A stretch of DNA of 64,000 nt from Oscillospiraceae bacterium (GTDB lineage Bacteria; Bacillota; Clostridia; Oscillospirales; Oscillospiraceae): assembly GCA_910574635.1 (NCBI GenBank), contig CAJTCG010000005.1:1-64000 (forward strand), in the 5' to 3' direction. The position numbers were made by a program, and so were the translations under genes. The number at the start of each line of letters is the position of its first letter. The first letter of the stretch is position 1. This document shows positions 24,611 to 32,796 of this stretch, in pieces. A model generated the notes under the pieces. It did no database searches and was not told the origin of the DNA. It saw only the letters and a program-made list of their open reading frames with translations.

Positions 24611-26987
24611 GGACCCCGGCGGGGCCCTGGAGCAATTTGTGGCGGAGGAGGTCCGGGAGGCCGTGGAGACGGGGAAGGGCGTGAAGGTCCTCCGCCCCGG
24701 CGGGCGGGTCAAGGCGCTGGCCGGCTTTCTGGCCTTCTTCCTGGGAATGACGCTGGCCCTCTCCGCCCTGGGAGCGCTGGGTAACCGGATCGCCTGGGAG
24801 CGGGACCCCTCTCCCCGGTGGGAGTGGGACTGGCAGGAGACGGACGCCTTCCGGGACGAGGTTTCCCACTATCTCCGGGAGTTTTTGACCATCGGAGCCG
24901 GGGGAGCGGTGGACTTCTACGATGGGGCGTACTACTGGGACGGCGGCTACAACAGCGCGTTGGTGGTGGAGCAGGAGGCCATTCGGACCTGGTGGGGCTT
25001 TGGCGAGGCTGTGGAAGCCACGAGGGTGGAGCAGGGAACGCTGGAGCCCGTTCTCCCGGCGGAGCCGGAGAAGGAGCCGGAGCCGGAGAAGGAGCCGGAG
25101 ACGGAGAAGGAGCCGGACGCGGCCTATCAGGCGGACAAGAACGTCCTCTATTACATCCGGAACGGAGAAATAAAGAACGGGAAGGTCTACAGCAATATGG
25201 ACGCCGGCCTGGACAAGCTGCTGGCCCGGTCCGTGGAGGGGTACAACTTCTACCTTCAGTTTGTGAACGGCAGGGTTTCTATCTTCAAGGACGGCCAAAT
25301 CCGGGACGTATACGGAGACGGATACTACGACGGCGATTCCCGGTGGTTTGTCCCCGGCTACGACAACTTCCCTGTCAGCGAACAGCTGGAGGGGGTCAAG
25401 GTGGTCATGGCCGTCCGGGAAACGCCCATCCCGTACTACAGCGCCGACTACAAAACCGGCGGCACCAGCTATTACTCCGCCTTTTACAGCCTCGCCCGGC
25501 AGGTGGAGGAAAGCGAGTCCTTCTACTATACCCAGGGTCTGCTGCTGTTCATCGCCATGTGGTGCCTGGTTCTCTGGGCCCTGCTGCGCAAATCCGTGGA
25601 GCCGGTGAACCGGAAAATCGCCTCTTGGACGGTCCATGTCTGGACGGAGGTCCGCTTCCTGCTGGCAGCGGCGTGCCTGCTGTGGGCCTTCCTGCCGGGC
25701 CTTTGCAATCTGGACGTGGTTTATGAGCTTCTTTACAGCTATGACTGGGAGGGCGGGTATTCCTTCGCCTCCTGGGGCATGGCGGTCCTCCGGCTAGCCC
25801 TGGTGAACTTCCCCGGCCTCATCGCCCTGTACTGGCTGTGGTGGCTGCTTCGCAACGACCATAAGCACAATCCCGGGGAGGTCCGGAGGTCCCTCCTCCG
25901 CGCTCTTTTTCGCTCCCTCCGGGAAAGGGACCTGAAGCGGCCTGTTGAGAAGCGGCTGAGCCGGAGCGGCGGCCTGGTGCTGCTGGTGCTGCTGGCGGGC
26001 TTTGCCCTCTCCCTGTTCCCAATGGCCGTCCTGGTCAATTTTGTGCGGACCCACCCCGGCATCTGGGGATGGTGCCTGCTTCTCCTGGCCTGCCTTTTGG
26101 AGGTGCTGCTGGTATGGGCCCTTTGCTGCGCCTGGTGGAGCCGGGGGCTGGCCCGTGATATCGCCGCCCTGGCGGACCAGGTGGAGGCCGTCCGGGCCGG
26201 GGACCTGGAGAGGCCCCTGGTCCTCCCGGAGGACGCGGACCTGCGCCGGACGGCGGAGAGCCTCAACGACATCCAGGCCGGGATGCGGGCCGCCCTGGCC
26301 GAGCAGACCCGCAGCGAACGGATGAAGGTGGAGCTGGTGAGCAACGTCTCCCACGACCTGAAGACCCCCCTGACCTCCATCCTCTCCTACGCGGAGCTCC
26401 TCCGGCAGGAGGACCTGCCCCCGGCGGCGGCGGACTACGCAAAGATCATCGACCAAAAGGCCCAGCGGCTGAAAACCATGGTAGAGGACGTGTTTGACAT
26501 CAGCAAGGCGGCGGCGGACCAGCTTCCCGTCCATCTGGAACGGCTGGACCTTGCCAAGCTCCTGCGCCAGACCCTGGCGGACATGGACGGCCCCATTCAG
26601 GCAAGCGCCCTTACGTTCAAGGCGGAGCTTCCCGAGGAGCCGGTGATGATTACCGCCGACGGCAGACGGCTCTACCGGGTGTTCCAGAATCTTCTCGACA
26701 ACGCCCTGCGCTACGCCCTGGAGGGCAGCCGGGTCTATCTCAGATTGAAAACGGCGGAGGGAACCGCCGAGGCCAGCGTCCGCAGCACCTCCCGCACGGA
26801 GCTTCCGGAGGGAGTGGACTTCACCGCCCGGTTCGTCCGGGGGGACGCCAGCCGCACCGACGGCGGCAGCGGCCTGGGGCTGAGCATCGCCAAGAGCTTT
26901 ACGGAGGCCTGCGGCGGGAGCTTCCGGGTGGAGACGGTGGCGGATTTGTTCACAGCCGTTGTGACGTTCCCTGTTGAGGGAGACTGA
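24582..26987 (+). CDS. Large membrane sensor histidine kinase
   Basis: An 801-residue kinase starting at TTG (24582), nine bases after AAGGTGG and inside the regulator gene. Helix 1 (about 45-65) precedes an outside domain of about 260 residues with a Glu/Pro/Lys tandem repeat (EPEKEPEPEKEPETEKEPD, about 167-185) and many Tyr. Several more membrane helices follow (about 320-520). HAMP-like linker, then the HisKA box NVSHDLKTPLTSILSYAELL and the ATPase motifs NLLDNALRYA and GSGLGLSIAKSF. The arrangement resembles VanS-type kinases with an added multi-helix module. Signal unknown. Confidence 0.88.
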   Translation: MDTNWNSTDKDPGGALEQFVAEEVREAVETGKGVKVLRPGGRVKALAGFLAFFLGMTLALSALGALGNRIAWERDPSPRWEWDWQETDAFRDEVSHYLREFLTIGAGGAVDFYDGAYYWDGGYNSALVVEQEAIRTWWGFGEAVEATRVEQGTLEPVLPAEPEKEPEPEKEPETEKEPDAAYQADKNVLYYIRNGEIKNGKVYSNMDAGLDKLLARSVEGYNFYLQFVNGRVSIFKDGQIRDVYGDGYYDGDSRWFVPGYDNFPVSEQLEGVKVVMAVRETPIPYYSADYKTGGTSYYSAFYSLARQVEESESFYYTQGLLLFIAMWCLVLWALLRKSVEPVNRKIASWTVHVWTEVRFLLAAACLLWAFLPGLCNLDVVYELLYSYDWEGGYSFASWGMAVLRLALVNFPGLIALYWLWWLLRNDHKHNPGEVRRSLLRALFRSLRERDLKRPVEKRLSRSGGLVLLVLLAGFALSLFPMAVLVNFVRTHPGIWGWCLLLLACLLEVLLVWALCCAWWSRGLARDIAALADQVEAVRAGDLERPLVLPEDADLRRTAESLNDIQAGMRAALAEQTRSERMKVELVSNVSHDLKTPLTSILSYAELLRQEDLPPAAADYAKIIDQKAQRLKTMVEDVFDISKAAADQLPVHLERLDLAKLLRQTLADMDGPIQASALTFKAELPEEPVMITADGRRLYRVFQNLLDNALRYALEGSRVYLRLKTAEGTAEASVRSTSRTELPEGVDFTARFVRGDASRTDGGSGLGLSIAKSFTEACGGSFRVETVADLFTAVVTFPVEGD

Positions 26988-27003
26988 GAAAGGCAGGAAC
27001 AGG

Positions 27004-27801
27004 ATGAATGCAAAATATCTTGCGGCGGCCCTGTGCGGCTGCGTGCTGGCGGGGTGCCTGACGGGGTGCGGCCCCTCGGCGGCGGCGCGGAGCGGCGGGC
27101 CCGCCCTGACGGCGGCGGGCGAATGCACGTCTCTCGCGGCGCAGGCCGGGGACAGCGAAGCGGAGGCCGGTCCCGCGGAACGGTTCCGGCCCTACGCCCC
27201 CTTCGGCCTGCGCTACGACGCCGAAAAAGACGAGCTCCGGTTTGACGGCCAGCTGGTGCGGTGGTTCGAGGACTACTACCCCCTGTCCGAGGACGGCGCC
27301 CAGGCCGGGCTGGACTTCTTCAACGAAAACGGCGTGGTGGACGTGTACGCCGTCCGGGACCGGAGCGGGCTTGCCCGCTGCGCCGACGGCTCCTATGACC
27401 CCAGCGGGACGCTGGTGGGGGTGGAGGCGTTTTCGGAGGAGGCGTTTGCTGCCCGGGACGTGGAGGCCCTCCGGCATTCCGCCCCCGTCACCGCCGTGGC
27501 CGGAGACGGGGAAGGGTCCGAAGAGGAGCTGAACGCCATCGCGGCGGGCTACGCGCCCTTCGGCGTCACCTATGACGCCGGGGAGGACCAGTGGTATTTC
27601 AATGGGGAGAAGGTCTGCTTCTTCCGGGACGTGCTGACCTCCAACGGGAAGAGCCTGACCGGCGGAGGGTTCCGGGGAGCCATGCGGATCCTGTCCAGCG
27701 CGGAAGGCGCGGTCCGCATTGAGACCGTCCGGGATTTCACCCGTCCCGATTTCCAGGGGTACGGGACCCTGATGGATATTCAAATCATAGAGGATGCGTG
27801 A
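27004..27801 (+). CDS. Lipoprotein with two repeated domains
   Basis: A 265-residue exported lipoprotein: the N-terminal signal ends in a lipobox (LAGC or LTGC near residues 17-22). Two copies of a short domain are visible, YAPFGLRYDAEKDELRFDG-LVRWF-D and YAPFGVTYDAGEDQWYFNG-KVCFFRD. Similar repeats occur at the C-termini of some clostridial M56/BlaR-like proteins. It follows the kinase by 16 bases and may be an accessory sensor subunit of that two-component system. Confidence 0.75.
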   Translation: MNAKYLAAALCGCVLAGCLTGCGPSAAARSGGPALTAAGECTSLAAQAGDSEAEAGPAERFRPYAPFGLRYDAEKDELRFDGQLVRWFEDYYPLSEDGAQAGLDFFNENGVVDVYAVRDRSGLARCADGSYDPSGTLVGVEAFSEEAFAARDVEALRHSAPVTAVAGDGEGSEEELNAIAAGYAPFGVTYDAGEDQWYFNGEKVCFFRDVLTSNGKSLTGGGFRGAMRILSSAEGAVRIETVRDFTRPDFQGYGTLMDIQIIEDA

Positions 27802-27805
27802 ACGC

Positions 27806-27839
27806 AAAAGCGGGCCGCCCAAGGGGGCGGCCCGCTTTT
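27806..27839 (+). terminator. Bidirectional terminator between the lipoprotein gene and spoIIE
   Basis: A 14-bp stem (27806-27819 with 27826-27839) has AAAA/TTTT ends, so it can terminate both convergent genes. Confidence 0.85.
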
Positions 27840-27841
27840 CG

Positions 27842-29875
27842 TCACACCTCTCTCGCTTCCGTTTCCGGGCAGTACAGCACCTGCACCCCGCAGTCGTCCC
27901 GGAGCTTCTCCCGGCGGACGCTCTCCGCCAGAATCAGCCCCGCCAGGTCCTGGGGATCGTCTCCGATCCAGCCCGCCAGGAGGTTTAAAAGCCACTCGTC
28001 CTCCGCCGGGTCCGCCACGCCGTCGCTGACCATGACGGCGAAGCCGCCGGGGGCCAGGGGGGCCTTCGTCACGTCCGGCGGCGGGCCCTGGAGCCCCACG
28101 GGAAGGCTGGCCCCGGTAACCCGCCGGACCACGCCCCCCCGCTTTAGGTAGCTGGGGGCCGCGCCGCACTTATAGAAGGACGCCTCCCGGGCCCTGGGGT
28201 CGTAGACGCACAGGTCCACGGTGGTGAAGGCCCCGGACTCCGCCCCCCGGAGGCCCATGGCGGAGTTCAGGGTTTTCAGCGCCGCCTCCGGGGCTACCCC
28301 CGCCTCCAAAAACTGCTGGAGCAGGCGGCAGACCAGGGCGGACTCCTTCCGGGCGGGCTCGCCGCTGCCCATGCCGTCCGCCAGCAAAAGGCACCAGAGG
28401 CCCTGGTCCGTGCGGAAGGAGGCCACGGTGTCCCCGCAGACCGTTTCCCCCTCCTTGGGCCGGAGGGCGGCCCCCACCCGGCAGGGGCTTCCCGCCGCCA
28501 TGGCGGGGGCGGCGGCCTCCAGCCCGGCGGCGGTGGCGGTCAAAAGCTCCGAGAGCTGGGCGTACTGCCCCCGGGCGCTGCGGCGGGTTTCCTCCAATTG
28601 CCGCCGGTACTGCCGCCGGAGGAGAAAGGCGGAAAGCTCCGCGTTGATGGCGGCTAAAAGGTCCGGCAGGTGGATGCAGCGGCCGGTGAAGTACTCCGGG
28701 AAATCCTTGGCCAGGGCCCGGCCCCGCTCCAGTAAGTAAGGCGTGGCGTCGTTCATGGCGTTGAAGGTGCCGGTGTAATCCTTCTGCCAGCAGAGCTCAC
28801 ACAGGGAGCAGCCCCGGCAGACCTTCTCGGCGGAGCGGTCGAAGAGGATGGCGGGGTTTTCGTCCGCCGCGGGGGGCGCGGAACGGCCAATGCTGTCGTA
28901 CAGGTCCCGGAGAGCCGCCGCCGCCCGGTCCAGCCGCTGCCGCCAGGGGGCGGGGGATTCCTCCGCCGCTTCCTTCTGCGCGGGGGGGATGGCGGGCCGG
29001 ACCCGCTTCCCCGCCACAAACCGCCCCGGCAGGGCCAGAAACAGCCCCGTTCCCGCCGCCGCCTCCGGCAGCAGGGGCAGCGGGCTTCCCTCCGCCAGGG
29101 CCGCGGCTCCGGCGGAGGCCAGGAAGGCCAGCGCCGCCCAGGTCCTCCGCCGCCCCTGGCAGCTCCCCGCGGCAAGGCCCGCCAGTCCTAGGGCGGCGGT
29201 GAGGGGCAGGCGGCTTCCGCACAGCTCCGCCGTCAGCCCCAGCCCCAGGCCGAAGGCCGCTCCGCCGGCGGGGCCCCGGTCATAGGCCGCCAGGACCGCC
29301 AGGAAGCACAGCAGGGCCCGGGCGGGGGAGAAGCCCAGAATCTCCAGCTCCTCCACCGCCGTCACCAGAGCCCCGGCCAGGAAGAGGAGGCCGTCCACGA
29401 TTTCCCGGCCCTCCCCGCCCCGGAGGAGGGGGAAGAACAGCCACGCAGAGGCCCCCAGCAGCCCCGCCGCCGCCAGGCAGTCCGCCAGACGGTCCAGGGG
29501 GGAGAGGGACTGGAGTATGTAAATGCCCTCCACAGTGACGTAGAGCCCCGCCGCCGTCAACGCCATGGGCCGGGGCCGGGAGGGAATCCAGGTGCCCCCC
29601 AAAGCCGTGGAGGCGGCGAGAATCAGCACCGCCACCGCCAAAAAGGGCAGGGCCTTGGCAAAGGGGAGGAACAGCGCCGCCCCGGCAAAGGCCCCCGCCA
29701 GGGCCGCGCCCCCCTCCAGACCCGGCCCCGCCGCCGCCGCCCAGCCCAGGGCGAAGGGGGCGGAGCCTCCGGCGGTCTGCCCGGCGGTCAGCGCCGCCGA
29801 GAGAAAAAAGCGGACGCCCAGATGCACCAGCCGTCCGGCCCGCTCCCGTTCCAATATCAGCTGCCCGTGTGCCAC
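27842..29875 (-). CDS. spoIIE: Stage II sporulation protein E (PP2C phosphatase)
   Basis: A 677-residue protein with about ten N-terminal membrane helices (residues ~20-300), a central cytoplasmic segment including a cysteine-rich stretch (CRGCSLCELCW) and a C-terminal PP2C phosphatase domain (LLLADGMGSGEPARKES, VMVSDGVAD). SpoIIE dephosphorylates SpoIIAA in the forespore and so activates sigma-F; the membrane part localises it to the polar septum. The GTG at 29875 is chosen because GAGGAGG lies seven bases upstream; the ATG at 29908 lacks a ribosome site. It is shorter than the Bacillus protein (827 residues) but contains all domains. Confidence 0.93.
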   Translation of the reverse strand: MAHGQLILERERAGRLVHLGVRFFLSAALTAGQTAGGSAPFALGWAAAAGPGLEGGAALAGAFAGAALFLPFAKALPFLAVAVLILAASTALGGTWIPSRPRPMALTAAGLYVTVEGIYILQSLSPLDRLADCLAAAGLLGASAWLFFPLLRGGEGREIVDGLLFLAGALVTAVEELEILGFSPARALLCFLAVLAAYDRGPAGGAAFGLGLGLTAELCGSRLPLTAALGLAGLAAGSCQGRRRTWAALAFLASAGAAALAEGSPLPLLPEAAAGTGLFLALPGRFVAGKRVRPAIPPAQKEAAEESPAPWRQRLDRAAAALRDLYDSIGRSAPPAADENPAILFDRSAEKVCRGCSLCELCWQKDYTGTFNAMNDATPYLLERGRALAKDFPEYFTGRCIHLPDLLAAINAELSAFLLRRQYRRQLEETRRSARGQYAQLSELLTATAAGLEAAAPAMAAGSPCRVGAALRPKEGETVCGDTVASFRTDQGLWCLLLADGMGSGEPARKESALVCRLLQQFLEAGVAPEAALKTLNSAMGLRGAESGAFTTVDLCVYDPRAREASFYKCGAAPSYLKRGGVVRRVTGASLPVGLQGPPPDVTKAPLAPGGFAVMVSDGVADPAEDEWLLNLLAGWIGDDPQDLAGLILAESVRREKLRDDCGVQVLYCPETEAREV

Positions 29876-30001
29876 AGCTTGTCCCTCCTCGAAATGTTGT
29901 TCTCCCATTGTAGCGCCGGAGGGAGAAGAAACCCGTCGGGAAAGGTGCCGGGGGGATTTTCCCGGAGGAAAAACAGGATGGAAACCGCCGGAGGGCTGTG
30001 T

Positions 30002-30038
30002 TAAAATGGGAATAACGCCACTCAACCGGCGGTTGAGT
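30002..30038 (+). promoter_or_regulatory. Possible -10 and operator dyad before the XRE gene
   Basis: TAAAAT at 30002-30007 is followed by a 19-base dyad (30020-30038, ACTCAACCG-G-CGGTTGAGT) where a repressor would cover the transcription start. A related half, CCGGCGGTT, recurs at 30051-30059. The -35 is poor. Confidence 0.4.
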
Positions 30039-30113
30039 CTGGGAAATCCACCGGCGGTTCCTGGAAAAGCCGGGGCGGCGGGGATAGAATCGGGGAGGAA
30101 AGGGGATGCGGAT

Positions 30114-30908
30114 ATGGACCAGAGCAAAATCGGAACCTTTATTATGGAGCGCCGGAAGGAGCGGGGGCTGACCCAGGCCCAGCTGGCGGAACGGCTGAAT
30201 ATCACGGACCGGGCGGTGTCGAAATGGGAGACGGGCAAAAGCCTGCCGGACTCCTCCATTATGCTGGCGCTGTGCGAAATCCTGGACATCACGGCGGACC
30301 AGCTTCTCAGCGGGGGGCGGGAGGCCAAGGCGGCGGAAAGCGCCCCTTCGCTTCCAAAAGAAACCGCGGGGCGCGTTCCCCGCCGGGGGGAGCGGCGGTG
30401 GCGGCTGGCCCTCCTGCTGACCGGGTGGCTGTTCACCGGCACGCTGGTATGCTTCATCTGCGACACGGCCCTTACCGGCGGACTGAGCTGGTCGCGGATC
30501 GTGGCGGTTTCCACGGGGTACGCCTGGGCGGCGCTTCTCCCCTGGGTCATTCTGAAATGGGGAGGAGCGGCGGGAAGCCTCTTGAGCCTCAGCGTGTTTA
30601 CGGTTCCCTATCTATACAGTCTCAGCCGGCTGCTGCGGGTCCGGGCGGTGTTTACCGTGGGGACGGCGATGGCCGTTCTTTCCCTTGTGTTTTTGTGGCT
30701 GATTTACGCCGCCTTCCGCCGCATGGGCAGGACCTCCCAGGCCCTGGGGACCGCGTGCTTGCTGCTGGCGGGGCTGACGGCTTCCATCAACGGGGCGCTG
30801 TATCTTTTGGAGGCCGCGCCGCCGCCGGACGCCTGGAACGGAATGAGCGCGCTGCTTTTTCTGCTGGCGGCGGCGGTGTGCTTCACCTGGAAGCGGGGCG
30901 GGGAATGA
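30114..30908 (+). CDS. XRE-family regulator with a membrane domain
   Basis: A 264-residue protein: an N-terminal helix-turn-helix (RKERGLTQAQLAERLNITDRAVSKWETGKSLPD, about 14-46), a linker, and four to five membrane helices (about 100-255). Such membrane-tethered XRE proteins are common in Clostridia and probably sense envelope conditions. GGGGAGGAAAGG lies upstream of the ATG at 30114. The dyad at 30020-30038 may be its own operator. Confidence 0.88.
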   Translation: MDQSKIGTFIMERRKERGLTQAQLAERLNITDRAVSKWETGKSLPDSSIMLALCEILDITADQLLSGGREAKAAESAPSLPKETAGRVPRRGERRWRLALLLTGWLFTGTLVCFICDTALTGGLSWSRIVAVSTGYAWAALLPWVILKWGGAAGSLLSLSVFTVPYLYSLSRLLRVRAVFTVGTAMAVLSLVFLWLIYAAFRRMGRTSQALGTACLLLAGLTASINGALYLLEAAPPPDAWNGMSALLFLLAAAVCFTWKRGGE

Positions 30909-30913
30909 AAAAG

Positions 30914-30950
30914 CGGGAGGCTTCCTTTAAATAAGGAAGCCTCCCGTTTT
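30914..30950 (+). terminator. Bidirectional terminator after the XRE gene
   Basis: A 14-bp stem (30914-30927 with 30933-30946, loop TAAAT) is flanked by AAAA (reverse direction) and TTTT, and lies between convergent genes. Confidence 0.88.
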
Positions 30951-30969
30951 ATTTGCCGTTTCGCCGCAT

Positions 30970-32079
30970 TCAGCCCGCCAGGGTCAAATCGCCGTCCTTC
31001 ACCCAGCCCGCCTTCCGGCAGAAGTGGTTGACAAGCGGGCAGATGACGGCGGGGAGGACGAAGGAAACCAAAATCAGCCCCGCCCAGTCCATGGCCCCGG
31101 GGACGATGGCCGCCGCCCCGTTGGCCAGGGCCTGCTCGCTGGGGGCCAGCCAGCCGGTCCAGACCCCCAGCTGGCCGCAGAGGCCGCAGGTGCCCATGCC
31201 GGAGTTGATAGCCGCGCCGTTCATCTCCAGGCGGAACAGGCATGTGGCGATGGGGCCGGTAATGGCGGAGGTCAGGGTGGGCGCGATCCATATTTTGGGA
31301 TTCCGCACAATGTTGGGCATTTGCAGCATGGAGGTGCCCAGGCCCTGGCTCACCAGGCCCCCCCAGCCGTTTTCCTGGAAGCTCATGACGGCGAAGCCCA
31401 CCATCTGGGCGCAGCACCCCGCCACGGCGGCTCCTCCCGCCAGGCCCGTCAGCCCCAGGACGGAGCAGATGGCGGCGGAGGAGATGGGCAGGGTCAGGGC
31501 CACGCCCACCAGCACGGAAACCAGGATGCCCATGAGGAAAGGCTGGAGCACCGTGGCGCGCATGATGAGCTGGCCGAAGGCGCTGGCGGCGGCGGCAATG
31601 GGGGGCGCGACGGCCCAGGCCGCCCCGATGCCCACCAGGGTGGTGACGATGGGAGTCACCAAGATGTCGATTTTCGTCTCCTTGCTGACGGCCTTGCCGC
31701 ACTCGGCGGCGAGGATGGCCACAAGGAGGACGGCCAGGGGCCCCCCGGCCTTGCCCAGGGCGTTGCAGGCGTAGCCCACCGTCGCCAGGGAGAAGAGGAC
31801 CATGGGCGGGGCCTGGAGGGCGTAGCCGATGGCCACGGCCATGGCCGCGCCGCTCATGAAGGAGGCCATGCCGCCGATGGTGTAACCAACCTTGTTGATG
31901 GTGATGAGTTCGGCCGTCAGGAAGCCGATGTGGAACTGGGCGCCCACGGTGTTCAAAATGGTGCCGATGAGCAGGGAGCAGAAGAGGCCCTGGGCCATCG
32001 CCCCCAGGGCGTCGATGCCGTAGCGGCGGACGGAGAGGACGATGTTCTTGCGTTTGAGAAACGCTTTGACGTTTTCCAT
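30970..32079 (-). CDS. PfoR-like membrane protein with PTS EIIC_2 domain
   Basis: A 369-residue integral membrane protein with about nine hydrophobic segments; the family (PTS_EIIC_2, including the clostridial PfoR protein) is related to sugar-specific EIIC permeases but is usually encoded without EIIA/EIIB domains. Gly-rich stretches such as INKVGYTIGGMASFMSG, INSGMGTCGLCGQLG and a final PLVNHFCRKAGWVKDGDL are typical. The start at 32079 has AGGTG upstream. The substrate is unknown. A strong promoter overlapped by a long palindrome suggests tight regulation. Confidence 0.82.
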   Translation of the reverse strand: MENVKAFLKRKNIVLSVRRYGIDALGAMAQGLFCSLLIGTILNTVGAQFHIGFLTAELITINKVGYTIGGMASFMSGAAMAVAIGYALQAPPMVLFSLATVGYACNALGKAGGPLAVLLVAILAAECGKAVSKETKIDILVTPIVTTLVGIGAAWAVAPPIAAAASAFGQLIMRATVLQPFLMGILVSVLVGVALTLPISSAAICSVLGLTGLAGGAAVAGCCAQMVGFAVMSFQENGWGGLVSQGLGTSMLQMPNIVRNPKIWIAPTLTSAITGPIATCLFRLEMNGAAINSGMGTCGLCGQLGVWTGWLAPSEQALANGAAAIVPGAMDWAGLILVSFVLPAVICPLVNHFCRKAGWVKDGDLTLAG

Positions 32080-32151
32080 GGGAAGCACCTGTTTCTTTCG
32101 TAAAATTTCGGGTTTGGGCACGGTCGCCGGGCGGGTAAATGGCCGCGCGAA

Positions 32152-32216
32152 ATAAGCCTTACAGGTGTCAAGACACCTGTAAGGCTTATCATACGCACCC
32201 GGAGAGGTTTTGTCAA
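32152..32216 (-). promoter_or_regulatory. Promoter with 38-bp palindromic operator for the PfoR-like gene
   Basis: Reverse strand TTGACA (32216-32211), 17 bases, TATGAT (32193-32188). A perfect 18-bp inverted repeat with AA loop (32152-32169 and 32172-32189) starts within the -10 and covers the transcription start. Each half includes TTACAGGTGT, similar to the TACAnnTGTA core bound by BlaI/CopY-type repressors. It could also form a hairpin in the mRNA leader. Confidence 0.75.
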
Positions 32217-32283
32217 GAGGGGGGCCGTCAAGTTTGGCTTCCCGGAGCGGGGATTCCTTGTAGATTTTTGCCGAAAGCTGTGG

Positions 32284-32289
32284 TACAAT
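32284..32289 (+). promoter_or_regulatory. -10 element of toxin unit 1
   Basis: TGTGGTACAAT supplies an extended -10 (TACAAT 32284-32289). The upstream 30 bases, including TTGTAG at a 20-base distance, are identical in unit 2 (-10 at 32650-32655). Confidence 0.55.
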
Positions 32290-32331
32290 GAATCCGCTGT
32301 CGGCCCTCCGCAGTGAGAGGGGGTGAGCCGG

Positions 32332-32415
32332 TTGGATGCGATCCTAGCTTTTTTCACCTCTGTTGTGGCAGACGTCATCGCTTATTTCGTCTGCAAATGG
32401 CTGGACAGAAGGTAA
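32332..32415 (+). CDS. Fst/Ldr-like small hydrophobic toxin, copy 1
   Basis: A 27-residue peptide from TTG at 32332: one membrane helix (AILAFFTSVVADVIAYFV) followed by CKWLDRR. The W-L-D-R tail and length resemble Fst-family type I toxins that insert in the cytoplasmic membrane. An AGGGGG ribosome site lies about nine bases upstream; the 5' leader can pair CCCTC (32304-32308) with GAGGG just at that site. The gene faces a convergent antisense RNA (32431-32517) across a bidirectional terminator. Too short for standard gene callers. Toxicity is inferred from architecture. Confidence 0.72.
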   Translation: MDAILAFFTSVVADVIAYFVCKWLDRR

Positions 32416-32430
32416 CGACAGCGGCAGCCT

Positions 32431-32517
32431 AAAATGGAACCCCCGGAAGTGCACGCTTCCGGGGGTTCCGCTTTGGTGAGCCTAAATCGCATCCTAGCTT
32501 TCATCGCTCTCCGAGGT
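32431..32517 (-). ncRNA. Antisense RNA antitoxin, unit 1
   Basis: A strong reverse-strand promoter (TTGACT 32552-32547, 17 bases, TATAAT 32529-32524) gives an RNA of about 87 nt that ends at the shared hairpin. It contains the complement of GGTGAGCC (32475-32482) and of ATCCTAGCTTT (32491-32501). Both sequences also occur in the toxin mRNA (32322-32329 and 32341-32351), so the RNA can pair with the toxin ribosome site and early codons, besides the terminator region. Confidence 0.7.
32436..32469 (+). terminator. Shared bidirectional terminator, unit 1
   Basis: A 14-bp stem GGAACCCCCGGAAG (32436-32449) with its complement (32456-32469), loop TGCACG. AAAAT on the left gives a U-tract to the antisense RNA; GCTTTGG follows on the right. 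Confidence 0.8.
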
Positions 32518-32697
32518 AACTTCATTATAGCCCCCTGAAGACGCGAAGTCAAGGGCGGATTTTTACTCTGCCCGGCGGGGCCGGGTTACACATTCCGTGC
32601 GTTTCCGCATATAGGGTTTTCCCTTGTAGATTTTTGCCGAAAGCTGTGGTACAATGAATCCGCTGTCGGCCCTCCGCAGTGAGAGGAGGTGAGCCGG

Positions 32698-32781
32698 TTG
32701 GAATCCTTGCTGGGTTTGGTCACTCCTGTTGTGGCAGACGTCATCGCTTATGTCGTCTGCAAATGGCTGGACAGAAAGTAA
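32698..32781 (+). CDS. Fst/Ldr-like small hydrophobic toxin, copy 2
   Basis: A 27-residue peptide from TTG at 32698, MESLLGLVTPVVADVIAYVV then CKWLDRK. It keeps the L-V-x-P pattern and W-L-D-R/K tail of Fst-like toxins better than copy 1. GAGGAGG lies eight bases before the TTG and can be masked by CCTCC (32672-32676 region) in the leader. Residues from VVADVIAY to the stop are almost identical to copy 1, whereas residues 2-10 differ. This divergent part is the region recognised by the antisense RNA. Confidence 0.75.
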   Translation: MESLLGLVTPVVADVIAYVVCKWLDRK

Positions 32782-32796
32782 TGACAGCGGCAGCCT

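Noticed and set aside
25066..25130. GAGCCGGAGAAG-type tandem repeat as a possible CRISPR-like or microsatellite locus
   Set aside because: It is in frame within the kinase and encodes an EPEKEP spacer; no spacers or repeat units of CRISPR type exist anywhere in the window.
29876..30550. Upstream extension of spoIIE to 30550
   Set aside because: It runs through the divergent XRE gene and its control region; the GTG at 29875 has a proper ribosome site.
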